A stretch of DNA of 64,000 nucleotides, from the NCBI RefSeq assembly GCF_019393635.1, contig NC_057863.1:6920191-6984190 (forward strand). Reading direction: 5' to 3'. The stretch is from Dromiciops gliroides (taxonomy: Eukaryota > Chordata > Mammalia > Microbiotheria > Microbiotheriidae). The stretch's first letter is position 1. Every line of letters begins with the position of its first letter. The notes beneath the pieces are model-generated. The model made no database searches, was not told where the DNA came from, and was given only the letters and a program-made list of their open reading frames with translations. Made by a program: the position numbers and the translations under genes. Below are positions 23,910-37,240 of the stretch, in pieces.

Positions 23910-24631
23910 TCAGAGGACATAGAAGTCATTATTATTTGATAGATCTGTGAAATGATGAAGGGCAAGGGCTGAGATCTGGGGAGCTGGTGTATTCAGTCTG
24001 TTACCATTTTGAACCCAATGTGTCCCCACCTGCTGGGGGACAGGTTTGCAAAGGTGAGTCTCCCATTGAGGTTGGATGGGTGCCTCTGCTCTGTTCTTGT
24101 TCCTGAGTGGTTTCTCCCCTTTGCAGTAGGTGACACAACATCGACAAGCCCCTGAGGGCTTGCCTTGGTGCTTGGCTGCTGCCCCTGGGTGGGCTGCGGC
24201 TTCCCCTGCTGCTCTCCTTGAACCCAGGGGCTCTGTTGGCACTTTCAAACGGCCCCGCCTTCTCTGCATGTGGTCAAGGCTGATATCTGACTGGGAGGAG
24301 CAGCTCTCATTCCAACCTGAGCCTGCACTTAAGCTCCTCAAAGGCAAAGCCAAGCGCAAGGCCTTCCAGAATCTGGAGCCTGAACGTTTGGATCTCTCGC
24401 CCTCCCAGCTCACAAAGGAGACAGAGTCCTTCAGCTGGAGGATGCTAGGGTGCGGGTGCTCCAGGGGCCGGTACTCCACCACCACAAGCTGGGTGGCAAT
24501 GGAGTTCTGGCATAAAACTCCCAGCTTAAACTCCAGCAGACTGATGCTCTTCTCTGTCAGGTAATCAGGGCTGAGGACCACTATCATCCTCCGGCTTCTC
24601 TGAATGAAGTCAAAAACAGCTTCTACAGTGT
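23910..24631 (-). CDS. IL1RAP: IL1RAP alternative last exon 12b (IL-1RAcPb, neuronal form)
   Basis: 722 nt from acceptor gtctag to TGA. After the split Asn it reads TVEAVFDFIQRSRRMIVVLS, PDYLTEKSISLLEFKLGVLC, then SFVSWEGERSKRSGSRFW, KALRLALPLRSLSAGSGWNE and, after a long tail, ends HHFTDLSNNNDFYVL. This is the second version of the TIR C-terminal half with box 3 FW, plus about 140 extra residues, as in human IL-1RAcPb, a brain-enriched form that alters IL-1 signalling and takes part in synapse formation. Tail cysteines CRCCVTYC are kept. It shares the phase-1 entry of exon 12, so the two are alternatives after exon 11. A gap-free open frame and clear match to human indicate purifying selection. 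Confidence 0.96.
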
Positions 24632-24929
24632 CTAGACAAGAAAGGCAGAAAAGAGAGAGAAAGAGAGCAGACTAGCAAAAGGCTACACAATGATTACAAG
24701 GCCAAGATTTGGCTTTCAACAAGAGTAGAGAAAATGCAACTCCTTCCTTGACAGAGGTAGAGGACTAAGCTTATGGAATTTGGCATATACTGTCAGATCT
24801 AGTTGACACATTGTTTGGTTTTGCTTAAATATTTTTTTCTCTCATTCTTTTTTATTCTGTGTTATAAGGGAGAGATCAATGGAGAGGGATAGAGGGGAAA
24901 TGAAATAGAGTTAATATAACAGAAAAAGA

Positions 24930-25073
24930 GTAAATAGATAGACACATAGATGGATGTATGGATGGATAGATGATGAAAGGATAGAGATAGATAGATAGGT
25001 AGATAGATAGATATACATAGATAATCAACCTATATTTTATATCTGTTACTTTTACAGGTAGAAACATATGCAA

Positions 25074-25167
<94 letters not shown>

Positions 25168-25262
25168 TTGATATTTGTTTTTGCATATACACATGTATTT
25201 GTGTATGTAATGTGTGTACACATATATACATATGTATATATGCATGTATATATACATACACA
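24930..25262. repeat. Compound GATA/(TA)n/TATG microsatellite
   Basis: tagatagata units, then about 25 TA units from 25076, tatg breaks, and tgtatatat words to 25262. It starts about 300 bases upstream of the exon 12b acceptor on the gene strand and could fold on itself. Confidence 0.95.
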
Positions 25263-25529
25263 TGCATTTCCTTCTCTCCATATATACTGATAGATAAATA
25301 GGGCCCAATATGTCATGCTTCCTAAGGACAGGTGACAAGGGTCAGCTCACCCCCATCTACCTGGAAAACATTCTATTCGGCAATCATTAAGGATAGGGGA
25401 TCAGAAGTCAAAACTCTCTACCCTGGTTCCCAATTGAGACATTTTCTCTGTTGCATTTGAGAAAAGAAAGCTGAGTTCTCCAGAAAGAGAGAGAATACTA
25501 GACCATATCTCAGAAGAACTCGTATTCTA

Positions 25530-25810
25530 AAGTAAATTAGTGCTGGGTATGGAGTCAGGGCAGGCCTGACACTGAATCTCGCCTCCGATGCTGATGAGCT
25601 GGATGGCCATGGTCAAGGAACTCGCTGTCTCTGAGCTCCAGATGCCTCAACTACAATGAGGCATGTGCATGGCACTTCATGGGCTTCCTCTGAGGATACT
25701 AACCAAACCTGCCATGCCCACCTCTCTTAGTTGCTACTGTCCTCAAGTGAAATAATGCTCCTATAGCATTTTTGAATTGTAAAGAGCCATATAAATGTCA
25801 AGTACAATTA
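25530..25810 (+). mobile_element. MIR-like relic
   Basis: ggtcaaggaactcgctgtct followed by a tail ttgtaaagagccatataaat; heavily diverged. Confidence 0.45.
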
Positions 25811-26329
25811 TTTACTTTGGAGCGGGCCCTACTAGCTCAGCGCTTAGAAAATGCACTGTCCTTTTTGTTGGAAAGTCGTCCTTTTTAAGGTTTTTTAAAA
25901 AATACATGGAGCACTTTCAAAAGCAGTGCTGGCAAATGTTCCTTTGATCCCAAAGACACCATTTTAGTTGTTATCAGTGAAAGGAATGACCTCAGTCCCA
26001 TACTTTATATGCCTATAAATGAAAGCTGATGAGTTACAGGTAATTGGATCACAAGGAAGCCGACGGGGATTTAATAGAGCTAGGTGGCTCATCAAATTAA
26101 TTCTCTCCAATTAATGGAGTGATCATGAATCTTTAATGACAGCTAAAGAGATGCATGCTCAGCAAAAGACCTGTTGGCTGGCTTTCACCACAAGGCAGGA
26201 GGGGAGAGATAATAGCTCAGTAAGCATTTTTTCAAAGAAATATCCTACAAGAGAAGCCAAAATTCCTCTTGCCCCCAAATCTACATTTTTTTTCCTTTCT
26301 TCTGCCTTCCCTTATCTCCTCTAGTTTAG

Positions 26330-27195
26330 ATAGACTAGCGATTGAGATTTACAGCCTAGGTGTCATTCTCAACTCCTCATGCTCTTACCTTCCACCTACA
26401 TCTAATCTGTTGCCAGGGCTTATCAGGTTGCTATTTATAACAAAGACACCCTCTTCTCTCCTCTGATACCTGTACCATCCAGGTACAGGTGCTCACTCCT
26501 CACACCTGGACTATTGCAATAGTGCGCTGGTTGGTTTGTCAGCCAGAAGACAATTTCCCACTCCAGTCCACAAGGCCATCTCCACTCAAAGTGATCTTAT
26601 TAGATGAGTACAGGTCTGACCGTATCCCCTGCCTGTTCAGTAAACTCCAGCAACTCCATATCTCCTCTAGGATCAAATAAAAAAATATCTGATTGGCATT
26701 CAAGGCCTTTTGTAACACAGCCTCCCTTCCCCCAACTTCCCCCACAAGCCTTCTTAGGCTCTGCACCTTGTTTCCTCTCCCTACTCCCACATCCTCTCCA
26801 ATGCAGACCATCGTACTCCTCCTGTACCTCACATCGGACACTCCATCTCCTAACTAGGAGCCACTTTCTCTGGTTGTCCCCTCCACCTGGAATGCTGGAC
26901 TTCTTCTTCCCTGCCTCCTGGTTTTCCTGGCTTCCTTCAAGTCTCAGCTAAAAGCTCACCTTCTACAGGAAGCCTTTCCAGATAGCCCATTCAGGGCTTG
27001 TACTTCTCCTCTGGAGATAGTTTCCAATTCATCCATATCTAATTTGTGCATTGTTGTGGTCATGTTTTCTCCTCTATTAGACTAGGAGCTCCTTGAACCC
27101 CGCCTTGTCTTTTGCATTTCTTTGCATTTCCAGTGCTCAACATAGTTCTAGCATATAATAAGCACTTACTAAATGTTTACTGACTGACTAATGGC
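26330..27195 (+). mobile_element. L2-type LINE 3' fragment, about 0.9 kb
   Basis: cctggactattgcaatagtg, caggtctgaccgtatcccct, ggcttccttcaagtctcagc, ccttctacaggaagcctttc and a final aataagcacttactaaatg read in the L2 order. No open frame. Confidence 0.75.
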
Positions 27196-28279
27196 TCACT
27201 TGGTGAATATGTATTGTGATGGCTTCCATAATAGGGAAAATGCTTTCCATGACCCACATTCTATGAAATATAAGACAGATTTTCTAAACAAACACACATG
27301 GACTTAGGAACCCAATGAAAGGTATTGCGGCCTTTTAAGTAGTCTCTATACACTTGTTCCAAGATACTATCTTAATTTAAAACATGTTTGGATTTCCTCT
27401 TTAAACTATTGCCTACAATGATCCTCAGACATTTTCAAAAACTTATACAATGCTAAATCTCTGTCTTTCAAAGCAAATCTGTTATTTTAGAAACAGCCAA
27501 AAGTTAGCTGGAGCCAAAGCTGGTGAATGATTTGGGTAATTATACAGGGTAAATATTACTTGTTGTTTAAAAGATGTGTGTGTGTATGCACGTGCACACG
27601 CACGCATGTGGGTACATGTGTATTGAAGTAGGGGTAGCAGAAAAGCAAGAATTTTGAATTCTATTTGCAAGCTTCTAACCTGGCTTGAAAGTGCAGATTC
27701 TTAGTTGAGGGCATGGTTTATCAGCAACCTGCACTGTCCCTTTCTAGCATCCCTAGTCTTGCTGGAGGTTACCATGGAGATTACTCTAGTTACATCCTCT
27801 CAGTTGCTATCCAGACAAGCTGTATAAAAGATAGCAACCCTAAATCTCTGTCTAACATTTTAATGTTGAGTGAACAGAATATTGATGGAGTGAAAGAAGG
27901 GGATTATGGGGCAGGATGTTTACCTGGGTAGAAGATACAATTTGGCTGGAGAGTTTAAAAATCCTATTTGATTGTGAGGATTTGTTACACAGTGACAGCT
28001 CTTCTCTTAAAATCTTCTTATTTGGACATGTGCATCTGGTGGAGATGAAAATGCCTCTGAATCACTTTGACCTTTTTGTCTCAACCCCGGAACTACGTTG
28101 GAGCTCCAGCATTGGACACAGACTATCAAACATGGAGATTGAGTGCTGAGAAATGAAAGAAGCCTGAGCAGCCATCAATCAGGGATAAAATTTGAAATGA
28201 TGCCCCAAGGGATCTGAATCCAAGCCACTTAGGATAGGGTACCCTGTCACCTTTATGAGGGAACACTCTTTTTTTAGGT

Positions 28280-28445
28280 ATTCTCAAGCTCTGGGTTCAA
28301 ATTCCCTAGTACCTGTGCTACTTACTATCTGGTTCACTTTGGGTAAACCACTTCCTTGACCTAGGCATTGCTTCCTTCTTCTGTAAAATAAATGGGTTGG
28401 GATAGATTGATTCCAGGATGGTTTTCCAGTTCTAGATCTAGGTCT
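28280..28445 (+). mobile_element. MIR/THER1 relic
   Basis: ctgggttcaaattccctagt and tttgggtaaaccacttcctt. Confidence 0.65.
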
Positions 28446-29039
28446 AAAACTCAGCATCATGGCCTGGGGTGGAAGACAAGCTTTTAAAAGGCAGTGAGAA
28501 GTAATGTGCTGGATTGAGTATTCACCTTAGACTCCAGATCCCTGAGATCCTATCCTGCCACTGGGACTAAGTAATGATGTGACTTCTGAGAATCCCTTGC
28601 TGAATGCATGGAGATGGATTACTTGCTCTATCTGTCCTCTTACCATTCCCCTTGATAATTTAAGTCGGAGGTAAAGTTATGCATGAAGCTGGTCACATTT
28701 GACAAGGAGAATGGACAACTTAAAGTGGTGTTTTCTAAAGTCGTTGAAATGACAAAGAATCTCTAAGCTGTCCTGGCATTTGGGGTTTGCCATCTCTATC
28801 TTTGCTTTCACTTATGCTCCTATGTATTATCTATTCTCAATCATGATCAGGACTTATTCTCAGATATGCCCCAGGTACAAAAGTCTTCTCTAAGTCAAAC
28901 TCTCCCCCTGCCCTGTTATGTCTCACAGGTCACATGCCATCATGAAGGGTTGATCTCATCTTGGTACCTAAATACCTAAAGAAAACTTAAAAAAAAAAAG
29001 AAATATGCACAACTGAAATTCAAAATGGAAAATAAATGG

Positions 29040-29045
29040 TTTATT
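29040..29045 (-). promoter_or_regulatory. Candidate poly(A) signal AATAAA for IL1RAP
   Basis: The plus strand reads tttatt, i.e. AATAAA on the gene strand, flanked upstream by T-rich sequence and downstream by an AT-rich stretch. It is the last good signal on this strand before sequence without UTR character. Assignment is by position only. Confidence 0.4.
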
Positions 29046-29964
29046 TTTAAAAAATAAACAAATTTACAAAACAAACTGAAAAAAATACAAAAATACAGAG
29101 ATTTTGACAATCTCCAAATATGAAAACATACAGAAAAAAATATTCAATGAACAAGTAAAACTGAGTCAAACTGATAGCCTACCTTTCAGATTAGATTTAG
29201 CTTTCTGTCAACTTCTGCTAAGTTACACAAGGGAATGTCGTCCATTTCTATGGTATCTGACATAGTGACTTATCTTTTCTAGGGCTCTGGGTCCACTCGG
29301 ATTCAGAAAGACCTTGTACTTGAAAAGCCCTCTTCCTGCTTGTGACTGCCCTCCTCCCTTCGCCACCCCCTCCAAAGCGTGTGTGTGCATGTGCACACAC
29401 ACACACACCCTCTGTCTGTCCCTCTTGGGGGCAGAAATTACATTCCAAGATCTCAATGTTCCCTTACAGGCAGCAGCATCAGCAGCAAGACTCAAGAGGG
29501 TGCATTTGGACAAATCCAATGCAAGGGTAAGAACCAGAAGAGAGAAAGCTCAACATGAAACAAACCAGTGGGTGCCCACTTGGCTACCAGTACCACTCCA
29601 GGCCTAAGCAGGCCAAGTCATTTGCCAGGGAGGGAGTGTGGATTTTAGCTTAGACCCTAGCCTTTTAAGACAAGGTTCTTTTCCATGCCTGACTCCATGG
29701 AGAAGTGCAGGAAAGGCTCCACGAGGCCTTGTCCTTGGTACTTTGGGTAGGGCAGGTTAAACCTAAGATGACATTGACATTGCCTTTCTTCTTTATTGTC
29801 TCTAGTGGGTGTGTGATGTCACAGTTAGACCCCCTCCCCATCAAGGCAGTATCAGCAAAGGGAAAAAAAAAAGAAGTCCAGTGTTTAAGGCACAAATTTT
29901 ACCATGTCTAAAGAGGTAAAGTTTTCTTTAAATTGAAATCTTCTTTTCAGAAATCTGAACAACT

Positions 29965-30388
<424 letters not shown>

Positions 30389-31162
30389 AATCTGAACAAC
30401 TAACTTAATCAGTATAAACCAGCCAATGGGATTGACCAACCTCCACACCCTGCCGGAAAGAAAGTCTTAGATGGGTAGTTTAGACCACTCTGTAAAATGC
30501 CAAGGAGGTCAGGACACCCAGAACACCAGAGCAGGCTGGTTCATGGGCAACTGAGTCTCACTCTTTACACAAAGATCTTTAGTGGGTTCATTTGTATCAA
30601 GAGATCAAGAGAAGGCTCTAGAATGGCTGCCTGTCCTGATAAGTGCTGGGCCATTGGACCCAGGACTCAGGGGATGTTTGTCTTCCTTTCTCCAGTGCCA
30701 AGCAGAAATTCAGTCCACAGTCTTCAACAAGAATGGTTGACTTATGTGACCCTTCCTGATGAGAACAAGAGCCCTGTATATGGCACAACCCATTGAAACA
30801 AAAATGATGTCACCTCCACACAGGTAATGCAGTGACAGGGGGCAGGGGTTCAGAACCAATGACCCATATTCTGGGGGGGGAGGGACAAATGCTCATCAAA
30901 GTGTCAATGTAGAGAAAGGAAATGCAAAAATAACTTCCACATTTTGCCAAAATTGCTTAGAAAGCCCCTTCACATGCTACCTCTCTGCGGTATCACAGAA
31001 AGTGGGCAGAGTGAATTTGGCATCAAAGGACCTGAGTTGGAATCCCAGATCTATTCCTTCCTACCCATAAGACACTAGCCAAGCACCTTACCCAAATATG
31101 TTCTTTTACTGAAGCTGATCCTACCTTTAGTACTTAATACTTACCATATGGGGAGCAAAGTA

Positions 31163-31265
31163 CATACATACATACACATATGTGTATGTGTGTGTGTATG
31201 TATATATATGTGCGTGTGTGTGATAAATATATAGTATTTTATATACATTTATGTGTATATATATA
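31163..31265. repeat. TATG/TA microsatellite
   Basis: acatacatac, gtgtgtgt and tatatatat runs. Confidence 0.9.
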
Positions 31266-31814
31266 TTAAAGGTAGTATGCCCATACTCTAGTGAAGGTGC
31301 TCTGGGCACATGTGGAAATATGGGGGGGGAGTGTTCACACACATATACACAAAAACAAAAAGGGGGCTTTATTTTTGATTTGTTGCTGACTTTGAGACAT
31401 TTCATTTTCCATGAAATGTCTGTTTCCTAACCAGTGGCTTTCCAAAGGTGACTTGTGCTGGAAGGAAAATAGGGATCTTGCCTATAAGTGGACAAAAAGT
31501 ACACAGTTAGGGAGCTGTATTTGAGGATTTAGACAACCCCTTGAAAACATCCCGTTTTGGTTTGGTCCCCACACCTGAGACCATGAGGAGAGCGTTTCTT
31601 TTCTTTTCTTTTTTTTTTTTTTCCCTAGACAGAAGCAATTCTTTCTAGCATCCTCTTATCCTGGATTCCCAGAATCCATAGCATATTTCTAGTAGGATCT
31701 AGAGGACCCTACAGATAAGATCAGTGGTATGTACCCGAGAAGTCACTGGCCTTAAATTTAATAATAGTAAAGATAATAAAAATACAATTATTAGTGCATC
31801 CCTAAGAAGTCAGT

Positions 31815-32010
31815 AAGCGTAAGGTGGAAAGCACCAGACCTAGTATTGAAGTCTTGAGTTCTAATCCTGGTTTTACCTCACTTAGCCATAACCTCTATCT
31901 GCCCCAGAAGGAATATGGGTATAACAATGTCTGCAATGCTAACTAACATTTGCTATGAGGCTTCAAAGAGACAATGTAAGGAAAGTCTCTTGTAAACTAC
32001 AAAGTACCAT
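31815..32010 (+). mobile_element. MIR-like relic in the probable 3'UTR
   Basis: gttctaatcctggttttacc, cacttagccataacctctat and a decayed MIR 3' half. Confidence 0.55.
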
Positions 32011-32743
32011 TAGACCTGAGTCACAACAGCTAGGATTCCAGGTCTGCCCAAAGAGTAGTCCTTGCCTGTGGATGGTAGGGAGTCAGAGACACATGTGGCA
32101 ACTCTGTAACAGCAGTAAGGGCAGATAGCATTTCTGGCCACAGTGTTTTCCCAGATCAGAGTCTTTAAAGGTGCTAGGTTAGTGAGTTTTGTGGTTGGTG
32201 AGGTATCAGAAGGCAGAAGCTAAAACCTAGACTTTGGGATGGTCTTCAGAGCCCATGGGTCCTGGCCTCCCCTTAAAGGACAAGTATTGAAAGATTAGGA
32301 AAGAAGCAAGCTAGCAACTCATTCTTGGACTGCTTGTTTACAAAAGGGGTCCCTGGAGTGCTGGGAAGAGCTTTCCTTGGGTGGACAGGGGGAGGCAGAG
32401 ATGGAATACAAAGAAGTAGCTTTTATAAATTGGGCTGGGAAGTTCTGATGCTGGACACACACCCACCAGGACCTTTCCTGGCCATTGACTCTAGGTGACT
32501 ACACAGCTACCATTTTTGAACAGTCATCCTAGAGCATCCTAGGCTGTCTTCAGAGGACAAAGCATCTGCTCAAATTGACGTCATAAATCAGCCCTATTCC
32601 TATCTCTGATATTTCCTGGAGGGAGTTAGGTAGGGGACAATACCCCGAAGTTCTTTTGCACAAAAGCCTGCCTTTGGCTGACCCCAAAAAAGCAAAAAGA
32701 CCAGGAGCAATCTCTCGCCACACGTTCCCTAACTCTTTTGCCC

Positions 32744-33111
32744 TCAGACATTTTTTAAGGAGGAATAGGAGAGGCCTTGCTCCTCGCTGCTGGACCGACT
32801 AGGCCTCTTCTTCACAGGCATGGCCACCTGCAGCTGCTTCCAGAACCTGCCTTGGGGGTACTTGGACTTCTCCCCTTTCCACTTAATGACCGTGAGCACC
32901 GTCTGTGCCCGCTTCAGCTCCTTCACCTTGGTCTCCTTGACTGCTTTGTACTGCACTAAAATGACGTGGATGTTGCCCCTAGAGGCCATGCTTTCCAGGC
33001 CAGCTTTAAGCTCCAGGAGGCTCTGGGTCCCCTGAAGGATGTAGTTTGGACTCAGGACAACCAGCAGGCGTCTGCTTTTCTGAATGAAGCTCAGAGTCTC
33101 ATCTGTGACAA
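32744..33111 (-). CDS. IL1RAP: IL1RAP exon 12 (standard membrane form): TIR C-terminal half and stop
   Basis: This block of 368 nt runs from acceptor tcttag to a TGA at 32744-32746. It reads VTDETLSFIQKSRRLLVVLS, PNYILQGTQSLLELKAGLES, later RFWKQLQVAMPVKK, and ends GLSYSSLKNV. The FW pair of TIR box 3 is present. The last residues are identical to the human standard isoform in my memory. This form signals through MyD88 in most tissues. The exon continues into a long 3'UTR toward about 29030. It is the proximal choice of last exon; the distal choice is at 24631-23910. Confidence 0.97.
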
Positions 33112-33385
33112 CTAAGAGAAAAAAGATCATGATAGTTAGTGGGGGTGGAAACTAGGTCACACTCACTCTGAGTATCCACAGGAGAAGAGTCTCCAAAGTT
33201 AGGAGAAGTGCCAGCCAACAAGGCTACGATGAGGCCTTTACACAGGGCTCCCCAGACACACATTGTCCAATTGAGCAATGGAACAAAACTTTCCCAAAGA
33301 AAAGAGATGTCAGGCCAGACTGAAATGGGAGCGTTCTGTCTCCCTGGGAGCTTTGGCTTAGAACCCAGTTCTGAGGAAAAGGAGA

Positions 33386-33387
<2 letters not shown>

Positions 33388-33432
<45 letters not shown>

Positions 33433-33555
33433 ATGTAGACACACATATATATATGTATGTCTACATGTACACACATATACAATAGGTATGTATATAGCCA
33501 TTGTATATATGTGTGTGTAGATATGTGTACATATTTGTATATATGTGTATATATC
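33388..33555. repeat. (GT)n then TATG-rich microsatellite
   Basis: About 22 GT units followed by tatatgtatgt words. It lies about 275 bases upstream of the exon 12 acceptor. Confidence 0.95.
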
Positions 33556-33574
33556 CACCTATACACCCATTCAA

Positions 33575-34256
33575 TTATTTTTGTGGTGCCAAAGAATTGT
33601 TAACTATGGGGATGCAGCTAAATTAGGAAATGGATAAACAAGTGCTAGTATATGAATGTGATGGGATACTATTGTCCTGTAAAAAATGATGAGCAAAATG
33701 TTTTCAGTGAAACCTGGGAGGATGTATATGAATGGCTGCTAAGGGAAGTGAGGAGGGTCAGGAGAAAGTCTACACAGTAACAGCACTAGTGTAAGGATAA
33801 TCAGCTCTGAAAAACCTGCTCACTTTGATTGAGACAATGACTGAGGACAACTCTATAGGACACGGAATGAAAGCTGCTCTCCAACTGCAGATAGAAAACT
33901 GATAGGCTCAGACTGAATTAACTTTCCCCCTTATTATAAGAACATGGCCAATGTGCAGGTATGTGTTTCATGACTTCATGTGTAATATGGGTATCATATT
34001 TTTTGCCTTCTCAGTGGGTAGAGGAGGGAAAGGTGAAGTGAGGGAGCAAATTTGGAACTGAAAATTAAAATACAATTTAAAATGGGGCAGCTAGGTGGCG
34101 CAGTGGATAAAGCACCTGCCCTAGATTCAGGAGGACCTGAGTTCAAATCTGGTATCAGACACTTGACACTTACTAGCTGTGTGACCCTAGGCAAGTCACT
34201 TAACCCCAATTGCCCCGCAAAAAAAAAAAATACAATTTAAAATAATAAAAAGAACC
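33575..34256 (+). mobile_element. L1 3' tail carrying a CORE-SINE
   Basis: gggatactattgtcctgtaa and the 3'UTR words match other L1 tails. The SINE at 34084-34230 lies within it with duplicated tacaatttaaaat (34071-34083 and 34231-34243), so the SINE is younger. Confidence 0.85.
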
Positions 34257-34469
34257 CTTTTCTGGGCACCAGAGAGAGGCAGGCAGACTAAAAAGTAAAA
34301 TCAGTTAGGAAGACCCTCAAATCCAGGTTCTTCTAAGGACTAGGGTTAAGTCTAGGGCTTCAATCATGGGAGGGTCTGTGACCCTCCTGGAGCTAAGCTG
34401 GCCTTCTTACGTTGACACCCCAAGATGTTCCTAAGAAAAACGTCTGTGAAGATGAAAAGAGACAAGCCA

Positions 34470-34660
34470 AATCCAGTGCTGGACCTGGATTCAGAGGATC
34501 TGAGTTTGACTGTTGGCTTTCCCACTTAACTATCTATAACCCTGGGCAAGTCATTTATTTTCCATGTGCCTCAGTTTCCCCCTCTATAAAACAAAGGGTT
34601 TGTATGATATGGCCCCTGAGGCCCCCCCAACTCAAAGAGTATGATTCCATGATTCTAGAA
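34470..34660 (+). mobile_element. MIR/THER1 relic
   Basis: ctggattcagaggatctgag, ctgggcaagtcatttatttt, gtgcctcagtttccccctct. Confidence 0.75.
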
Positions 34661-34823
34661 GCAACTCTTGGAATAGTCCCAGGTAATCCATTCATTTCGT
34701 CTTGTATCTGGCACTTAGAGGTCAGGACACTTTGTAGTGGCAAAAGGCTTTGCATTTCATGCCTGGAATACTTTGCCCCATCACCAGTAACATTGAGCAC
34801 CCTAGACAGCCCACAAGCCACAA

Positions 34824-34880
<57 letters not shown>

Positions 34881-34972
34881 CTCCCTCCCTCTCATCTATC
34901 TATTCATCCATCCATCTCTCTATCTCTCTGTCTATCTGTCTGTCTGTCTATCTATCTATATCTCTATCTTAC
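34824..34972. repeat. (CT)n and TCTA microsatellite
   Basis: About 26 CT units, then tctatcta and tctgtctg units. Confidence 0.97.
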
Positions 34973-34984
34973 TGTTTGCATGCT

Positions 34985-35105
34985 CTCCTATCCATTTGTA
35001 TACCATCTCCTTGAGGACAGGGGCTACTTTTTGTCTTCATTTCACACAGCCAGTGTCTGGCACAAAGGAACCACTTAATTGTTTGTTGATTATAAGAGGA
35101 GGGGG
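34985..35105 (+). mobile_element. L2 3' scrap
   Basis: ctccttgaggacaggggcta, then cagtgtctggcacaaagga. Confidence 0.6.
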
Positions 35106-36289
35106 TCAGAGTAGATGAATGAATGAGTAAATGAAAAGGCATATTTCAACTTAGTATAAAACTAGAGGTGTTTTAAGGTCCCACCCAGCTTGAATCTCTC
35201 ATCCTTCTACCTCTTCTATTTGTCTTCACTAGCATCTGAGAGGCTCAGATAAGGTATTCTATGTAAGGGGCTTGACTTTAAAATGCTAAGCAAAGGACTG
35301 TTACTGTAAATGTTAATTTGGACTGAAACACAAGATGACACTTTCATTTTTGCCCAAAGTCCCTAAAACCACAACTGGGTTCTTCCTGCCTTCTGGACTT
35401 TAGCATGGTGACATCTTTCTTAGACAGCATCTTCTGAAGATGAGAAGGACACAGGTCTAACAACTGAGTGACACTTGGGATAAGAAAAGAGCCTCTGCTC
35501 TTTGCTCTGAGCTCAGTGGTGCAAATGAGGTCCTATATTTTCCCTCCCTGAACTCATATTAATGCAGAGGCAAGTGTTTCTGCAGTGACTGTCTGCTATG
35601 TCCATGTTTCACTGACAAGCAAATACTACCTTTTGGTCAGGAAAAAAAGACTCTAGATGGGAAGGGGTAATGGGAGGAAATGTTGGGTAACTTGATTGCT
35701 CTGTCCAAGCTTCTGATCTTTTCCTGTCACCAAACTCTTGGGGATAGTCCGTGTCCTGGGGCCTGCTTATCAAGCACTATCTAATCCTCTCACCAGAACA
35801 GGGGACTGTGCACTCTAGGACCCACGTTCTGGCGGAGGAGGCCTATCACACAGCTTGCTATGCTCTTCTGAGCACTAGTACAATCCCCATAATCTCCAGA
35901 AGTAGAGAGGTGGCCGGGAGAATACTAAAATGACAGCTTTGCATGGGGCCCAGGGCCAAATGTACCATTCACTTCACAAAGCACGGCCAACAACTACTCC
36001 AAGAGATTAAAAGAAGCTGGAAAGGGTCCCAGAGGAAAAGAAGAGAGAGATGGACCAGGTCAGAAAGCAAAAAGTCCCTGGAAAGAGCCCACCAGAGGCT
36101 GATGCTCGAGTGATCCTGCAGGGCTCTTTTTGGAGTAATTGTTATGACCTTGGATGGTGACTACACACAGTATAGATGATCCATAGGAGTTCCCAAAGGA
36201 CCAACAAAGACTTGGCCCTAGAGAAATGTAAAATCAGACTCTCCACAATCTCCCTTCACTCCAATCATCCCCACTCACTATAGCTATTG

Positions 36290-36490
36290 GTGGTGTTGAG
36301 AGACAGTATGCCTGATCTACAATCAGGAAAATCTGGGTTCGAATCCCACCTAAGACACTTAGAAGCTGGGAGACCCTTGGCAAGTCATTTCAGTTCTGTG
36401 GGCCTCATTGCCTCATCTGAAAAGGAGAGAGTTAGACATGACAGCCCCTAAGATTCCTTCTACCTCTCAATCTATAATCCTATGATTTGA
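36290..36490 (+). mobile_element. MIR/THER1 relic
   Basis: ctgggttcgaatcccaccta, cttggcaagtcatttcagtt. Confidence 0.75.
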
Positions 36491-37240
36491 GATTTCAGTT
36501 CAAGATCTAAACTACAAAGTTTGGGAGGACAGGGGATGGCCTTGTACATCTCCTTACCCCTCACCCACCCACCCACTCAAATGGCTGCCATCCAGGAGAT
36601 GTTCAGTAATTTTTGGTGAATGGTTGAGTTATTGGAGATGAAATGATTGGGCATGCCCAGCATCGTTCCCTGTTTCCTTTGAGAGATGACCTCCAGACAA
36701 GTCAATTTGGTTTTATGAATGAAGTTAAGACCAAGCCCAGTCCAAACTCATGGTGGGCTATAGTGCTAGAGAAAGACGATGTTGAAGCCAGCAGAAGCAT
36801 GTACTCCCACTGCTTCAGAATGAAGGTAACGTTAAATCAGCCCACTTCTAACTTATCCTTGTAGAGGGAGTAAGGTAAGGGAGTCATCCATTAAACACCT
36901 ACTGTGTGCTGGGACCTGTCCTACGGCCACCATTAATGAATGAATGCAGGAGAAGATGTGACTCAAGAGAGCAGATTGCAAGGTTCAGGTACTCGAGCAG
37001 TTACTACTACTCACAAGGGATATGCTAATGAAAATGGATTCTTAGCTGCTTATGAGAGCAGGCCCGCAAGGACCTTCACTTGGCAGCTCACTTCACCATT
37101 GTCTGGTATTACTCCAGGGGCTCTTCGGTGGCAAAATGGCATTTGCTTTGAAGCATTCTGAATCGTGCACTTATTAAAGTGGGGGATATTTCCTCCTGTT
37201 AGTCTATATAAATGTCTAATGTATTTTCAGAGAATGTGCA

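Larger units (their letters stand above)
24632..29030. other. Stretch between exon 12b and the standard transcript end (intron of IL1RAPb)
   Basis: Contains the TA microsatellite (24930-25262), SINE/MIR-like sequence (about 25530-25810), a homeobox-word-rich non-repetitive piece (26040-26160), an L2 fragment (26330-27195), a TG/CACG run (27570-27620) and a MIR (28280-28445). I see nothing in 25263-25529, 27196-28279 or 28446-29030, and no SINE of the young type. Confidence 0.6.

Noticed and set aside
24130-24564. 144-codon open frame on the plus strand
   Set aside because: It is antisense to IL1RAP exon 12b; its length follows from the codon bias of the real exon, and the product matches nothing I know.
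25030-25338. Tyr/Ile-rich open frames on both strands
   Set aside because: TA microsatellite read as codons.
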